From the NCBI GenBank assembly GCA_900544265.1, contig UQUQ01000002.1, positions 1 to 64,000 of the forward strand: a stretch of 64,000 nucleotides of DNA. The letters run 5' to 3'. A program made the position numbers and the translations under genes. This document shows positions 1 through 7,097 of the stretch, one piece after another (position 1 is the first letter of the stretch; the number at the start of each line of letters is the position of its first letter). The notes beneath the pieces were generated by a model. That model was given only the letters and a program-made list of their open reading frames with translations, did no database searches and was not told the origin of the DNA. This DNA comes from an uncultured Alistipes sp. GTDB lineage: Bacteria > Bacteroidota > Bacteroidia > Bacteroidales > Rikenellaceae.

Positions 1-46
1 TTGATTTGCAACACTAAGATAGGTGAAAAATCTGACATGGCAAAAT

Positions 47-71
47 CCTGAGCAACTTTTTGTTGCTCAGG
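47..71. repeat. Perfect 10-bp hairpin upstream of rteA
   Basis: CCTGAGCAAC and GTTGCTCAGG pair perfectly around a loop of five T. It is followed by A-rich rather than T-rich sequence on the plus strand, so it is a weak terminator at best. In the CTnDOT family the gene before rteA is normally tetQ, which is not in this window, so this may belong to the 3' end of that transcript or to the rteA leader. Confidence 0.5.
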
Positions 72-150
72 TACTTAAAAAGTTATATTTGTAATAGTGT
101 TGCGGAATTAAGGAAAAATAAATATACCGGTTCTATAAGGTAATCATATA

Positions 151-193
151 ATCCCGAAAGACTGCGGACAACCACAACCTTTCGGGATTTTTT
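151..193 (+). terminator. Intrinsic terminator or attenuator hairpin before rteA
   Basis: ATCCCGAAAG (151-160) pairs with CTTTCGGGAT (179-188) and is followed by a run of six T. It ends only about 10 bases before the rteA start codon, so either it ends an upstream transcript or it is a leader attenuator that any rteA transcript from upstream must read through. Confidence 0.7.
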
Positions 194-202
194 CAAAGGC
201 AT

Positions 203-2536
203 ATGGGAAAACAAAACGGAATATCGTTGCGGATAAAAATTATATCAGGTTATCTTATTTTATTGGCGGTCATAGGCAGTATGGTCGCCATTTTATTGCA
301 TGAGCGCAAGCGAATAAAAGAGATAAAAACCGAATCCGCCGAGATACGGCAAGTGCGCCGTGACATCAACGCCGCTCACCGCCATATCACACAGCTTGCC
401 ACCCTTGGCGAGAGCGTCATCGGTTGGGAGAAAGCCGACAGCACCCGTTACCACGCACTCCGTCTGCGTACCGACAGCCTGCTGCTAACCTTGAAGCCCC
501 ACTGCACGGCGTATGTGCGTCCGACACAGATTGATACCTTGCGTAGTCTCTTGGCGGAAAAGGAAAACCATCTGTTGCACCTAACGGAAATTCTCGCCCA
601 CCGGAATGAGGCGGACAGCCTCTTGGCGAACCATCTGCCCAAAGTAGCAAGGCGTGCCACACATATACGTACCGTTACACACAAAAAAGATGGGATAGCC
701 GGAGTCTTCGGTGGAAAGAAGACGGTACACATATTACCGTCTGCAAAGGAACTATACGCCTTTAGCGACAGTCTGATAGCCATGCAACAGGCACAGTCAG
801 CAGAAATGGAGGTTTATACGGACAGCCTCCGCACCCGCAACCGGACACTTAACCGTGAATTATCTCAATTGATCAACAATCTCGACGAACAGGCACAGAC
901 TGCCTTCTCACAAAGAGAGTTAAAAATGGCAGAAGCAGAGAAAATGTCGTTCTTTTTAATGACAGGAGTAATCGGCATGGCCATTATCCTGCTCATCATT
1001 TCGCACCTTATCATCATGCGTGACCTTAACCGCAGGGAAAGGGACAAGGCAGAACTGGAGGATACGGCAGCACAAAACCGTACACTCTCCGACATGCGCA
1101 AGAAAATAATCATCACACTTTCCCATGACATACGAGGACCTCTGAATGCCATCAGTGGCAGTGCTGAACTGGCCATGGATACTCGTGACCGGAAACGCCG
1201 CAATGCCTATCTTGGAAACATCCTTGAATCATCCCGTCATATCACCCGGCTTGCCAACAGTCTGCTCGACCTCTCCCGTCTGGACGATGCTAAAGAAACC
1301 CTAAACGAAATTCCGTTCCATCTTGAATCCTTTCTGGAAAGTATCGCTGAAGAATACACACGCAAGGCGAACGACAAAGGACTGATGTTTGACAAGGCTT
1401 TTATGGGTTGCGGCATCACCGCCCTTGGCGATGCAGATCGCATAAGGCAGATAGTGGTCAACATTCTGGAAAATGCTGTAAAATTCACCCGTACAGGTTA
1501 TATCAAGTTTCTGGCAAGTCATGAAGATGGTACTCTTTCTGTACAGGTCAAAGATACGGGGATAGGAATGGACGAGAACACGACACAACGCATTTTCCAG
1601 CCCTTTGAACGGGCTGCTCCGGATTTGGATTCAGAAGGCTTCGGACTGGGACTTTCCATTACGAAAGGGCTGGTGAACCTGTTCGGAGGAAGACTCTCTG
1701 TTTCGAGCCAGGTCGGTAAAGGCAGCGAATTCAAGGTGGAAATTCCGCTTAGGCAGACCAATGAGCCTGCAAAAGACAATTCCCAACCGGATGCAGGAAG
1801 TCTCAGACTTCCGCGACGGGTTCTTGTAGTCGATGACGATCCTATACAATTGCGCAACACCGTTGAAATGATGGAACGAAACGGTATCTCATGCCGAGCC
1901 TGTATCAATGCACAGGAAGTGGTCAAAGCATTGAGAACCGGAGAATACGACCTGTTGCTGACCGATATACAGATGCGTGGTACGGGAGGTTTTGACCTGT
2001 TGCATCTGCTACGCCTTTCCAACATAGGAAATTCACGGACAATTCCCATAGCTGCAATGACCGCCCGTAACGACGGCGATGCAGACCGCTATATTCAAGC
2101 CGGATTTGCCGGCTGTATCCACAAACCGTTCTATACAAGAGACCTGCTCGAATTTCTCTCGTCACTCATTGGACAGGACAGAACTATGGACAATCATTCT
2201 CCAGATTTCGAGGCTCTGTATGTCACTACGGGAGATGAACGCTGGACTTTGGAGACTCTTATAGAGGAATCCAATAGGAACAGTTCTGACTTGCTGGATT
2301 CTTTGAGTCAGGAAAAGCCCGACCGGAAGCGGATATGGGAAACTCTGCACAGGATGTACCCGATGTGGGAGCAATTGGGAATAGCCCATGAGCTGGAACC
2401 GTACAGCTATGAACATTATGCGGAAGATACGGATGAGCCAACATTCCGCAATGATGTGGAAAGAATTGTCAGAAGAATAGACCGGCTGATATCTGAGACA
2501 AAAAGCCGATTATCGGAAATGGACGGACATAATTAA
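203..2536 (+). CDS. rteA: RteA-like hybrid sensor histidine kinase
   Basis: Inner-membrane sensor kinase of 777 residues. One membrane segment lies at about residues 9-30, a periplasmic sensor region follows, and a second membrane segment lies at about 248-276. The histidine kinase core has a phospho-acceptor His near 308 in the motif SHDIRGPLNAI, and the ATPase domain shows N-box and G-box motifs (GIGMDE, GFGLGL). A receiver domain follows, with VDDD acidic residues and phospho-acceptor Asp near 588 (TDIQM). A C-terminal Hpt-like helical region may be present but no clear Hpt His motif is visible. In CTnDOT, RteA partners RteB in tetracycline-induced control of excision and transfer; that role is assigned here from architecture and from the adjacent rteB. 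The stop is 12 bases before rteB, so the two are co-transcribed. Confidence 0.85.
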   Translation: MGKQNGISLRIKIISGYLILLAVIGSMVAILLHERKRIKEIKTESAEIRQVRRDINAAHRHITQLATLGESVIGWEKADSTRYHALRLRTDSLLLTLKPHCTAYVRPTQIDTLRSLLAEKENHLLHLTEILAHRNEADSLLANHLPKVARRATHIRTVTHKKDGIAGVFGGKKTVHILPSAKELYAFSDSLIAMQQAQSAEMEVYTDSLRTRNRTLNRELSQLINNLDEQAQTAFSQRELKMAEAEKMSFFLMTGVIGMAIILLIISHLIIMRDLNRRERDKAELEDTAAQNRTLSDMRKKIIITLSHDIRGPLNAISGSAELAMDTRDRKRRNAYLGNILESSRHITRLANSLLDLSRLDDAKETLNEIPFHLESFLESIAEEYTRKANDKGLMFDKAFMGCGITALGDADRIRQIVVNILENAVKFTRTGYIKFLASHEDGTLSVQVKDTGIGMDENTTQRIFQPFERAAPDLDSEGFGLGLSITKGLVNLFGGRLSVSSQVGKGSEFKVEIPLRQTNEPAKDNSQPDAGSLRLPRRVLVVDDDPIQLRNTVEMMERNGISCRACINAQEVVKALRTGEYDLLLTDIQMRGTGGFDLLHLLRLSNIGNSRTIPIAAMTARNDGDADRYIQAGFAGCIHKPFYTRDLLEFLSSLIGQDRTMDNHSPDFEALYVTTGDERWTLETLIEESNRNSSDLLDSLSQEKPDRKRIWETLHRMYPMWEQLGIAHELEPYSYEHYAEDTDEPTFRNDVERIVRRIDRLISETKSRLSEMDGHN

Positions 2537-2548
2537 ATGAAAACATGA

Positions 2549-3856
2549 ATGAAATACAGAATACTGATAGTTGAAGACAACATCATGCTTGCCGGGCAAC
2601 AGAAAAAATGGTTGGAAAAATCCGGTTATGAAGCAGAGATAACAATAGATGAACCAGGGGCACGAAAACTGCTCAAGAAAGAAAGTTTCGACCTCGTGCT
2701 GTCCGACGTACGCCTGCCGGAAGGGGACGGTATATCTTTGCTCGAATGGATGCGGAAGGAACGGATGGATATTCCTTTCATTATCATGACAGGATATGCC
2801 TCGGTACCGGGTGCTGTGCAAGCCATAAAACTGGGAGCCAAAGACTATCTGGCCAAACCGGTACAAATGGACGAACTACAGAGACAACTGAAAGACATTT
2901 TCCACCCTCGTTCCGTAATATGTGACAAGGACAAGGGCTTGCTACCAAGAAACAGCCTTCAGATGAAAGAAATCGAACATCTGGTCAATACTGTTGCGCC
3001 GTTTGATATTTCGGTACTCATACTTGGTCCGAACGGCGCAGGAAAAGAATCGGTGGCACAACGTATCCACTATATAGGAGAACGGAGGAATATGCCGTTT
3101 GTCGCCGTGAATTGTGGGGTCATACCCAAGGAACTCGCACCTTCACTCTTCTTCGGACACATAAAAGGTACATTTACCGGTGCCGACACCAATAAGGACG
3201 GGTATTTTGAAATGGCGAAAGGCGGCACCCTTTTCCTTGACGAGATAGGTACATTGTCTGTTGAAGTCCAGGCTATGCTCTTACGAGTGCTTCAGGAAGG
3301 TACATACATTCCAATAAGTAGCAACAGGGAAAAACGGGCTGATGTCAGGATTGTAGCCGCTACAAACGAGGACCTCCAACTTGCCATACAGGAAAAACGG
3401 TTCAGGGAAGACCTATACCACCGGTTATGCGAATTCGAGATTGTCATGCCTTCCCTGCACGAATGTCCTGAAGATATCCTGCCGTTGGCAAACCATTTCA
3501 GGAAAAAATTTTCCGGAGAACTGAAAAGACCAACCGAGGGATTCAGCCCTGAAGCGGAACAACTGCTTCTCTCTTACCATTGGCCGGGAAATGTGCGGGA
3601 ACTGCATAACAGAATAAGAAGGGCGGTACTCATGGCAAAACAGCCGCTCATTAAAACAACCGATCTGAACATTAAAATGGAAGCGGCAACTGAGGAGATC
3701 AATCTTTTCCCCGAAAACGATGCGGAAGAGAAACGCTCGATAGTCCAGGCATTGAAAATCACCCACGGGAATCGCAAACATGCCGCAGCCATGCTGCATA
3801 TCGACCCGTCCACGCTATACCGTAAGATGAAAAAATACGGGTTGAACAGAAAATAA
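2549..3856 (+). CDS. rteB: RteB-like sigma-54-dependent response regulator
   Basis: NtrC-class transcription activator of 435 residues. A receiver domain occupies about 1-120 with phospho-acceptor Asp53 (LSDVRLPEGDG). A central AAA+ domain at about 135-370 shows Walker A GPNGAGKES, Walker B GTLFLDEIG and an R-finger region. A Fis-type helix-turn-helix occupies the last 40 residues (HAAAMLHIDPSTLYRKMKKYG). The loop that contacts sigma-54 reads GTFTGA where most family members have GAFTGA. RteB of CTnDOT is activated by RteA and switches on downstream excision regulators. It follows rteA closely, which supports an operon. Confidence 0.87.
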   Translation: MKYRILIVEDNIMLAGQQKKWLEKSGYEAEITIDEPGARKLLKKESFDLVLSDVRLPEGDGISLLEWMRKERMDIPFIIMTGYASVPGAVQAIKLGAKDYLAKPVQMDELQRQLKDIFHPRSVICDKDKGLLPRNSLQMKEIEHLVNTVAPFDISVLILGPNGAGKESVAQRIHYIGERRNMPFVAVNCGVIPKELAPSLFFGHIKGTFTGADTNKDGYFEMAKGGTLFLDEIGTLSVEVQAMLLRVLQEGTYIPISSNREKRADVRIVAATNEDLQLAIQEKRFREDLYHRLCEFEIVMPSLHECPEDILPLANHFRKKFSGELKRPTEGFSPEAEQLLLSYHWPGNVRELHNRIRRAVLMAKQPLIKTTDLNIKMEAATEEINLFPENDAEEKRSIVQALKITHGNRKHAAAMLHIDPSTLYRKMKKYGLNRK

Positions 3857-3872
3857 CAGGTATTCTATATGC

Positions 3873-3899
3873 TTGTTCGGAATAAAATGCCTACATTTG
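3873..3899 (+). promoter_or_regulatory. Bacteroidetes-type promoter after rteB
   Basis: TACATTTG at 3892-3899 matches the -7 consensus TAnnTTTG. A TTG at 3873-3875 could serve as the -33 element, though the spacing of 16 bases is shorter than usual. It sits just upstream of the folded region below, with a predicted start near 3906. Confidence 0.45.
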
Positions 3900-3903
3900 T
3901 AAA

Positions 3904-4150
3904 TGATCGGAAGTCCTGCCATGCAGGACAGACGGTCAAAACATAAGAAAAGAATATCGGCATTGCTTGGAGCCTTGCCGAATGTTACAACATAAGTCGC
4001 AAGACGTCTCAGGTAGAAATCTGGTAAATTTCAAATTGTAGAGACTATTGCGTGTAGCTTATGCTATGTCTTATAGCGTGAGCTCATGCATGATTCTACA
4101 ATGGGCTTACCAGAGCCTCTACCTGATAGTGCGTGAGTTTCACGCTTCTT
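3904..4150 (+). ncRNA. Unclassified structured RNA between rteB and the RibD-like gene
   Basis: No reading frame is supported here, but nested pairings are dense. There is a hairpin GTCCTGC/GCAGGAC (3913-3929), a stem TCGGCA/TGCCGA (3957-3962 with 3976-3981), and a long multi-stem arm. In that arm AGGTAG (4011) pairs with CTACCT (4119), TCTGGTAA (4020) with TTACCAGA (4107), ATTGTAGA (4035) with TCTACAAT (4095), and an 11-pair helix with two G-U pairs joins 4057-4067 to 4073-4083. A last hairpin GCGTGA/TCACGC (4131-4145) is followed by a T-rich stretch. It could be a small RNA of the element or a regulatory leader for the next gene. I do not recognise a named RNA family. Confidence 0.55.
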
Positions 4151-4166
4151 ATTTGAAGGAAAAGGT

Positions 4167-4583
4167 ATGGCAAGGTTACGGGTTCTGATAGCAATGACAT
4201 TAGACGGCTCCATTCCGGCGGAGGACGATCCGTTGCGACAATGGCTGAGAGACGATAAGGACGGATTTTCATATGGACGCGGTAAAAGTACCCGCCGGCT
4301 ATATCCGGGTTATCCGCTTGTGGATTTCATGTGCGAGAAAGATATGTCAGCCCCATCAGTCCTTTATCAAGCCGAAATACATGACGAGGAAAGCATAGAA
4401 CTCCTGCGTGGCCTCTCACTTTATCATCTTATTGACGAGATAATCATCTTCCTGTTTCCCTCCACCCGTCCAGACTACAAATCCGTCTCAAAGCATATAC
4501 CACAGGGTGAATGGAAAATCGTAAATACCAAAACATTCAAAAACGGAATTTGCCGCTTGATTTATTGCAAAACATTGCAATAA
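4167..4583 (+). CDS. RibD C-terminal / dihydrofolate reductase-like protein
   Basis: A 138-residue protein whose start (RVLIAMTLDGSIP) matches the opening strand and loop of the RibD C-terminal domain, a dihydrofolate-reductase fold that binds NADPH. The C-terminal part (LYHLIDEIIIFLFPSTRP) also fits the later strands of that fold. It is shorter than typical members, around 170-180 residues, and the central cofactor region looks reduced. Similar small genes accompany rteAB in Bacteroides conjugative elements; their substrate is not known. A purine-rich stretch (GAAGGAAAAGG) precedes the ATG. Activity cannot be judged from sequence alone. Confidence 0.6.
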   Translation: MARLRVLIAMTLDGSIPAEDDPLRQWLRDDKDGFSYGRGKSTRRLYPGYPLVDFMCEKDMSAPSVLYQAEIHDEESIELLRGLSLYHLIDEIIIFLFPSTRPDYKSVSKHIPQGEWKIVNTKTFKNGICRLIYCKTLQ

Positions 4584-4611
4584 GGTATTGCGACATATTG
4601 CATTTGCAATA
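4564..4611. repeat. Cluster of ATTGC(A) repeats
   Basis: The hexamer ATTGCA or its near variants occurs about five times (4564, 4574, 4587, 4597 and, inverted, TTGCAAT at 4604). Spacing is about 10-13 bases. It overlaps the 3' end of the RibD-like gene and lies upstream of the helix-turn-helix gene cluster, so it could be a multi-site operator. Confidence 0.35.
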
Positions 4612-4616
4612 CTTCC

Positions 4617-4648
4617 ATCAGTCTCGTTTTTATGGGGCTGATTTTTTA
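4617..4648 (+). terminator. Intrinsic terminator after the RibD-like gene
   Basis: ATCAGTC (4617-4623) pairs with GGCTGAT (4636-4642), including one G-T pair, and is followed directly by TTTTTTA. It closes the transcript of the upstream gene. Confidence 0.7.
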
Positions 4649-4789
4649 TTTCTCTATTATTCAGCGACTTGCCATGTTTTTATGTGGCAATATGCTCCAT
4701 TGGTCCATGTTTTGGCCTATATCATAATGAAACCTGTTGCGCAACACGGTGTAAAAAATGGAATTATTACACTAAAAACAGAATTCATT
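4649..4789 (+). promoter_or_regulatory. Probable control region of the helix-turn-helix operon
   Basis: No gene. The stretch contains the palindrome GTTGCGCAAC (4738-4747) and an inverted repeat GTGTAA/TTACAC beginning at 4750, both within 55 bases of the first helix-turn-helix start. These look like operator sites. In CTnDOT the equivalent excision operon is activated by RteC. No clear TAnnTTTG element was found. Confidence 0.35.
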
Positions 4790-5113
4790 ATGATACAGAT
4801 AGACAGGGAGACATTCCAGATGATGCTCCACCAGATAATGGAACGGTTTGACAGGATAGATGACAGACTGAACCGCATGAACAGGCAGACGGCCGCCCTT
4901 GAGGGTGACAAACTGCTCGACAACCAGGATATGTGCGAACTCCTTGGCGTTACGAAACGTACCCTTGCACGCTACCGCCAGAAGAAGCTCGTCACATACT
5001 ACATGATTGACGGGCGTACCTACTACAAGGCTTCGGAAGTCCAGGACTTCCTGAACAGGAAGGGGAAGGTGCTGCCGGCGAGAATAAAAAAAGAACTCGG
5101 TCTTCAACCCTAA
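4790..5113 (+). CDS. MerR-like helix-turn-helix protein (excision regulator type), copy 1
   Basis: A 107-residue DNA-binding protein. The first 40 residues form an amphipathic helix likely to dimerise (MLHQIMERFDRIDDRLNRM). Residues about 44-95 carry a winged helix-turn-helix of the HTH_17 type, with the diagnostic core LGVTKRTLARYRQKK and a YYMIDGRTYYKASEV wing. The ATG at 4790 is chosen because a longer in-frame opening would overlap the upstream gene and its terminator. The arrangement matches Xis2c/Xis2d/Orf3 of CTnDOT, which help the integrase in excision. It is the first of three tandem paralogues. Confidence 0.75.
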   Translation: MIQIDRETFQMMLHQIMERFDRIDDRLNRMNRQTAALEGDKLLDNQDMCELLGVTKRTLARYRQKKLVTYYMIDGRTYYKASEVQDFLNRKGKVLPARIKKELGLQP

Positions 5114-5125
5114 TAAAATGACGGT

Positions 5126-5419
5126 ATGGAAATTATATGTATGGAAAAACAGACCTTTGACGAATTGGTTGTCCGTCTCAGCATGATCGAGAAAAAAGTC
5201 ACCGGTATATGTAGTCAGACCAAAGACGCGGGACTGAAAAAATGGATGGACAATCAGGAGGTATGCGGGATTCTCCGAATATCCAAGAGAACACTTCAGG
5301 TATATCGCAAGAAAGGACTGTTGCCTTTCACCCGGATCAAGAACAAGTTTTTCTACAAACCGGAAGATGTACAAAGCCTGTTGGAATCAAGTTATCACCC
5401 ACAAAAAAGAAAGCCATGA
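5126..5419 (+). CDS. MerR-like helix-turn-helix protein, copy 2
   Basis: A 97-residue paralogue of the preceding gene. A short N-terminal helix is followed by the same HTH_17 core (LRISKRTLQVYRKKG) and wing (FFYKPEDVQSLLES). A second possible start lies five codons in, at 5141. The stop overlaps the next start as ATGA, a sign of translational coupling. Likely a recombination directionality or excision-control protein of the element. Confidence 0.75.
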   Translation: MEIICMEKQTFDELVVRLSMIEKKVTGICSQTKDAGLKKWMDNQEVCGILRISKRTLQVYRKKGLLPFTRIKNKFFYKPEDVQSLLESSYHPQKRKP

Positions 5420-5727
5420 GTTACAATCTTATAAACAGAAAAGACCCGAGAATTGATACTATTTTCAAAGGGCTGGAAAACATGGAGCGCATGATAGACG
5501 CAATACGGACGGCTCCGAGACCCGCATTCCACGGTGATTATTTCCTCACGGACGAGGAACTTTCAAAACTGTTGAAAGTAAGCCGGCGTACCTTGCAGGA
5601 ATACCGGACCCTCAGTGTGATACCTTACTACCTTATACAAGGGAAAGCCCTTTACAAAGAATCGGACATAAAGAAAGTTCTTGACGACGCATATAAAAGA
5701 TGCAGGGAAGAACAGCGATGGGTATAA
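5416..5727 (+). CDS. MerR-like helix-turn-helix protein, copy 3
   Basis: A 103-residue protein, third member of the run. It has an N-terminal helix (IFKGLENMERMIDAIR), then the HTH_17 core (LKVSRRTLQEYRTLSV) and wing (ALYKESDIKKVLDDA). The start ATG overlaps the previous stop by four bases; the alternative longer reading would run through the upstream gene. All three paralogues keep the KRTL/RRTL recognition-helix motif but differ around it, so they probably bind different half-sites. Confidence 0.72.
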   Translation: MSYNLINRKDPRIDTIFKGLENMERMIDAIRTAPRPAFHGDYFLTDEELSKLLKVSRRTLQEYRTLSVIPYYLIQGKALYKESDIKKVLDDAYKRCREEQRWV

Positions 5728-5736
5728 AACGAAGCT

Positions 5737-5769
5737 AAAGAAACGGCCTCTTTACAAGGTCGTTTCTTT
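5737..5769. terminator. Bidirectional terminator between convergent genes
   Basis: A 13-pair stem, AAAGAAACGGCCT with AGGTCGTTTCTTT, closes a seven-base loop. It begins 10 bases after the plus-strand stop and overlaps the last codons of the minus-strand recombinase, so it can stop transcription from both sides. Confidence 0.65.
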
Positions 5770-7095
5770 GTTGTCGGACAATTGGTATCCGAATTTCCTT
5801 CTCCGTTTCCTGACAATAACCTCTTCTTCGTACAAGCCAAAAGTTCGATCCATTCCGGCTGCTTTCAGCCGTTTCATGTCCTCGTCCACTTTCCTGTCAG
5901 TCACTTTGGCATAAAGCTGCGTGGTCTCAATACGCATGTGCCCCATCATTTTGCCGACTGTCTCGATCGGAACACCCAATGAAAGGGTTATATGGGTTCC
6001 GAAATTGTGTCGTGCCTTATGAAATGTAAGTTCAAATCCGTAAACTTCACCCAACTGGTGGGCGAGCATAATGAAATACGTACGACTATACAGATTGAAG
6101 ACCTTGTCATCCTTTCTCTGTTCCCGATATTTCTCTATTATCTTCAACGGAATATCCAGCAATCGGACAGAAGACAGTGTTCCTGTTTTCTGGCGGTGGA
6201 TATGAATCCACCATGAACCGTCTTCAGATTGGGTAATATCATTTACCCTCAGTTTTTTCAAATCCGTATAGGCAAGTCCGGTAAAAGTGGAGAAGATGAA
6301 CATATCCCTTACAAACTGAAGCTGTGGCTTCTCGACAGGTGTTGTAAGCAGCGTCTTCAGATCTTCCAGCTTCAGATGACGACTTTTCCGTTTGGGCAGT
6401 TCAGGATGAAGGCGACAATACGGATCACGGCGGATTGTTCCCTGGCTGACAGCCCGCATGGTCATCTTCTTCAGCCTGTAAAGATGTTCATGCACGCTCT
6501 TCGGGCTTAAATTCCTGTCCGTCCTGAGAAAAAGTTCAAAGTCATCGTAGAACACACGGTCAAGACTACGTAGCAGTACATCCTCTACGCCGCGTTTTTC
6601 CTGCACGAAAGCCGAAAGGTGCTTATATGAACGTAAGTAGGAATCATAACTCTCCTTTATACGATCCACACCGATACGCTTCTTGAACTCCTCGTTATGC
6701 TCTCTGAAAAGAGCCAGCAGAGTTAGCGGTTTCTGACCGACTCCCATCACGGCATTCTTTACCTGCTCTGCCGTAATAAATCCCAGACTGTTCTTAATCC
6801 GCCTGTAATGCTCCTTGATTTCTTTGGTCAGATCATCAATAGCCCGGTTGACGGTAATGGCATTCTCACTGCGGCCGTCAGCCCGTCCTTTTTCAGGATT
6901 CCAGATGGCCGGATTGACGGATACTTTCGTTCCTATCTGTTCCCATTTGGCATCTATGCTTATCTTGCACAGCAACTGGCACGTTCCATCCTTACGGACT
7001 TTGGTGCGGTTTATATAAAACAGTATCGCAAATGTACTGCGACGTTTGATTTCCATATTGTCAGTATTTCTTTTCATAATCCTATTTTTTGCCAT
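5752..7095 (-). CDS. Tyrosine recombinase (phage-integrase family), copy 1
   Basis: About 447 residues. An Arm/SAM-like N-terminal DNA-binding region is followed by the catalytic domain at about 225-405. Visible active-site elements are RQKTG (Lys), FHKARHNF (HxxR) and GHMRIETTQLYAKV (His and nucleophile Tyr). The usual first Arg of TGLR is replaced: the motif reads FTGLAYTDL, as is common in Bacteroidetes integrases related to IntDOT. The ATG at 7095 is chosen over an upstream TTG; it lies three bases after the stop of the next recombinase, so the pair is one transcript. A basic tail (VRKRRRKFG) follows the catalytic Tyr. Its likely role is integration and excision of the conjugative element. 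Confidence 0.85.
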   Translation of the reverse strand: MAKNRIMKRNTDNMEIKRRSTFAILFYINRTKVRKDGTCQLLCKISIDAKWEQIGTKVSVNPAIWNPEKGRADGRSENAITVNRAIDDLTKEIKEHYRRIKNSLGFITAEQVKNAVMGVGQKPLTLLALFREHNEEFKKRIGVDRIKESYDSYLRSYKHLSAFVQEKRGVEDVLLRSLDRVFYDDFELFLRTDRNLSPKSVHEHLYRLKKMTMRAVSQGTIRRDPYCRLHPELPKRKSRHLKLEDLKTLLTTPVEKPQLQFVRDMFIFSTFTGLAYTDLKKLRVNDITQSEDGSWWIHIHRQKTGTLSSVRLLDIPLKIIEKYREQRKDDKVFNLYSRTYFIMLAHQLGEVYGFELTFHKARHNFGTHITLSLGVPIETVGKMMGHMRIETTQLYAKVTDRKVDEDMKRLKAAGMDRTFGLYEEEVIVRKRRRKFGYQLSDNKETTL

Positions 7096-7097
7096 TG

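Noticed and set aside
1-202. tetQ tetracycline-resistance gene expected upstream of rteA
   Set aside because: Only non-coding sequence and hairpins are present; tetQ, if it exists, lies outside the window.
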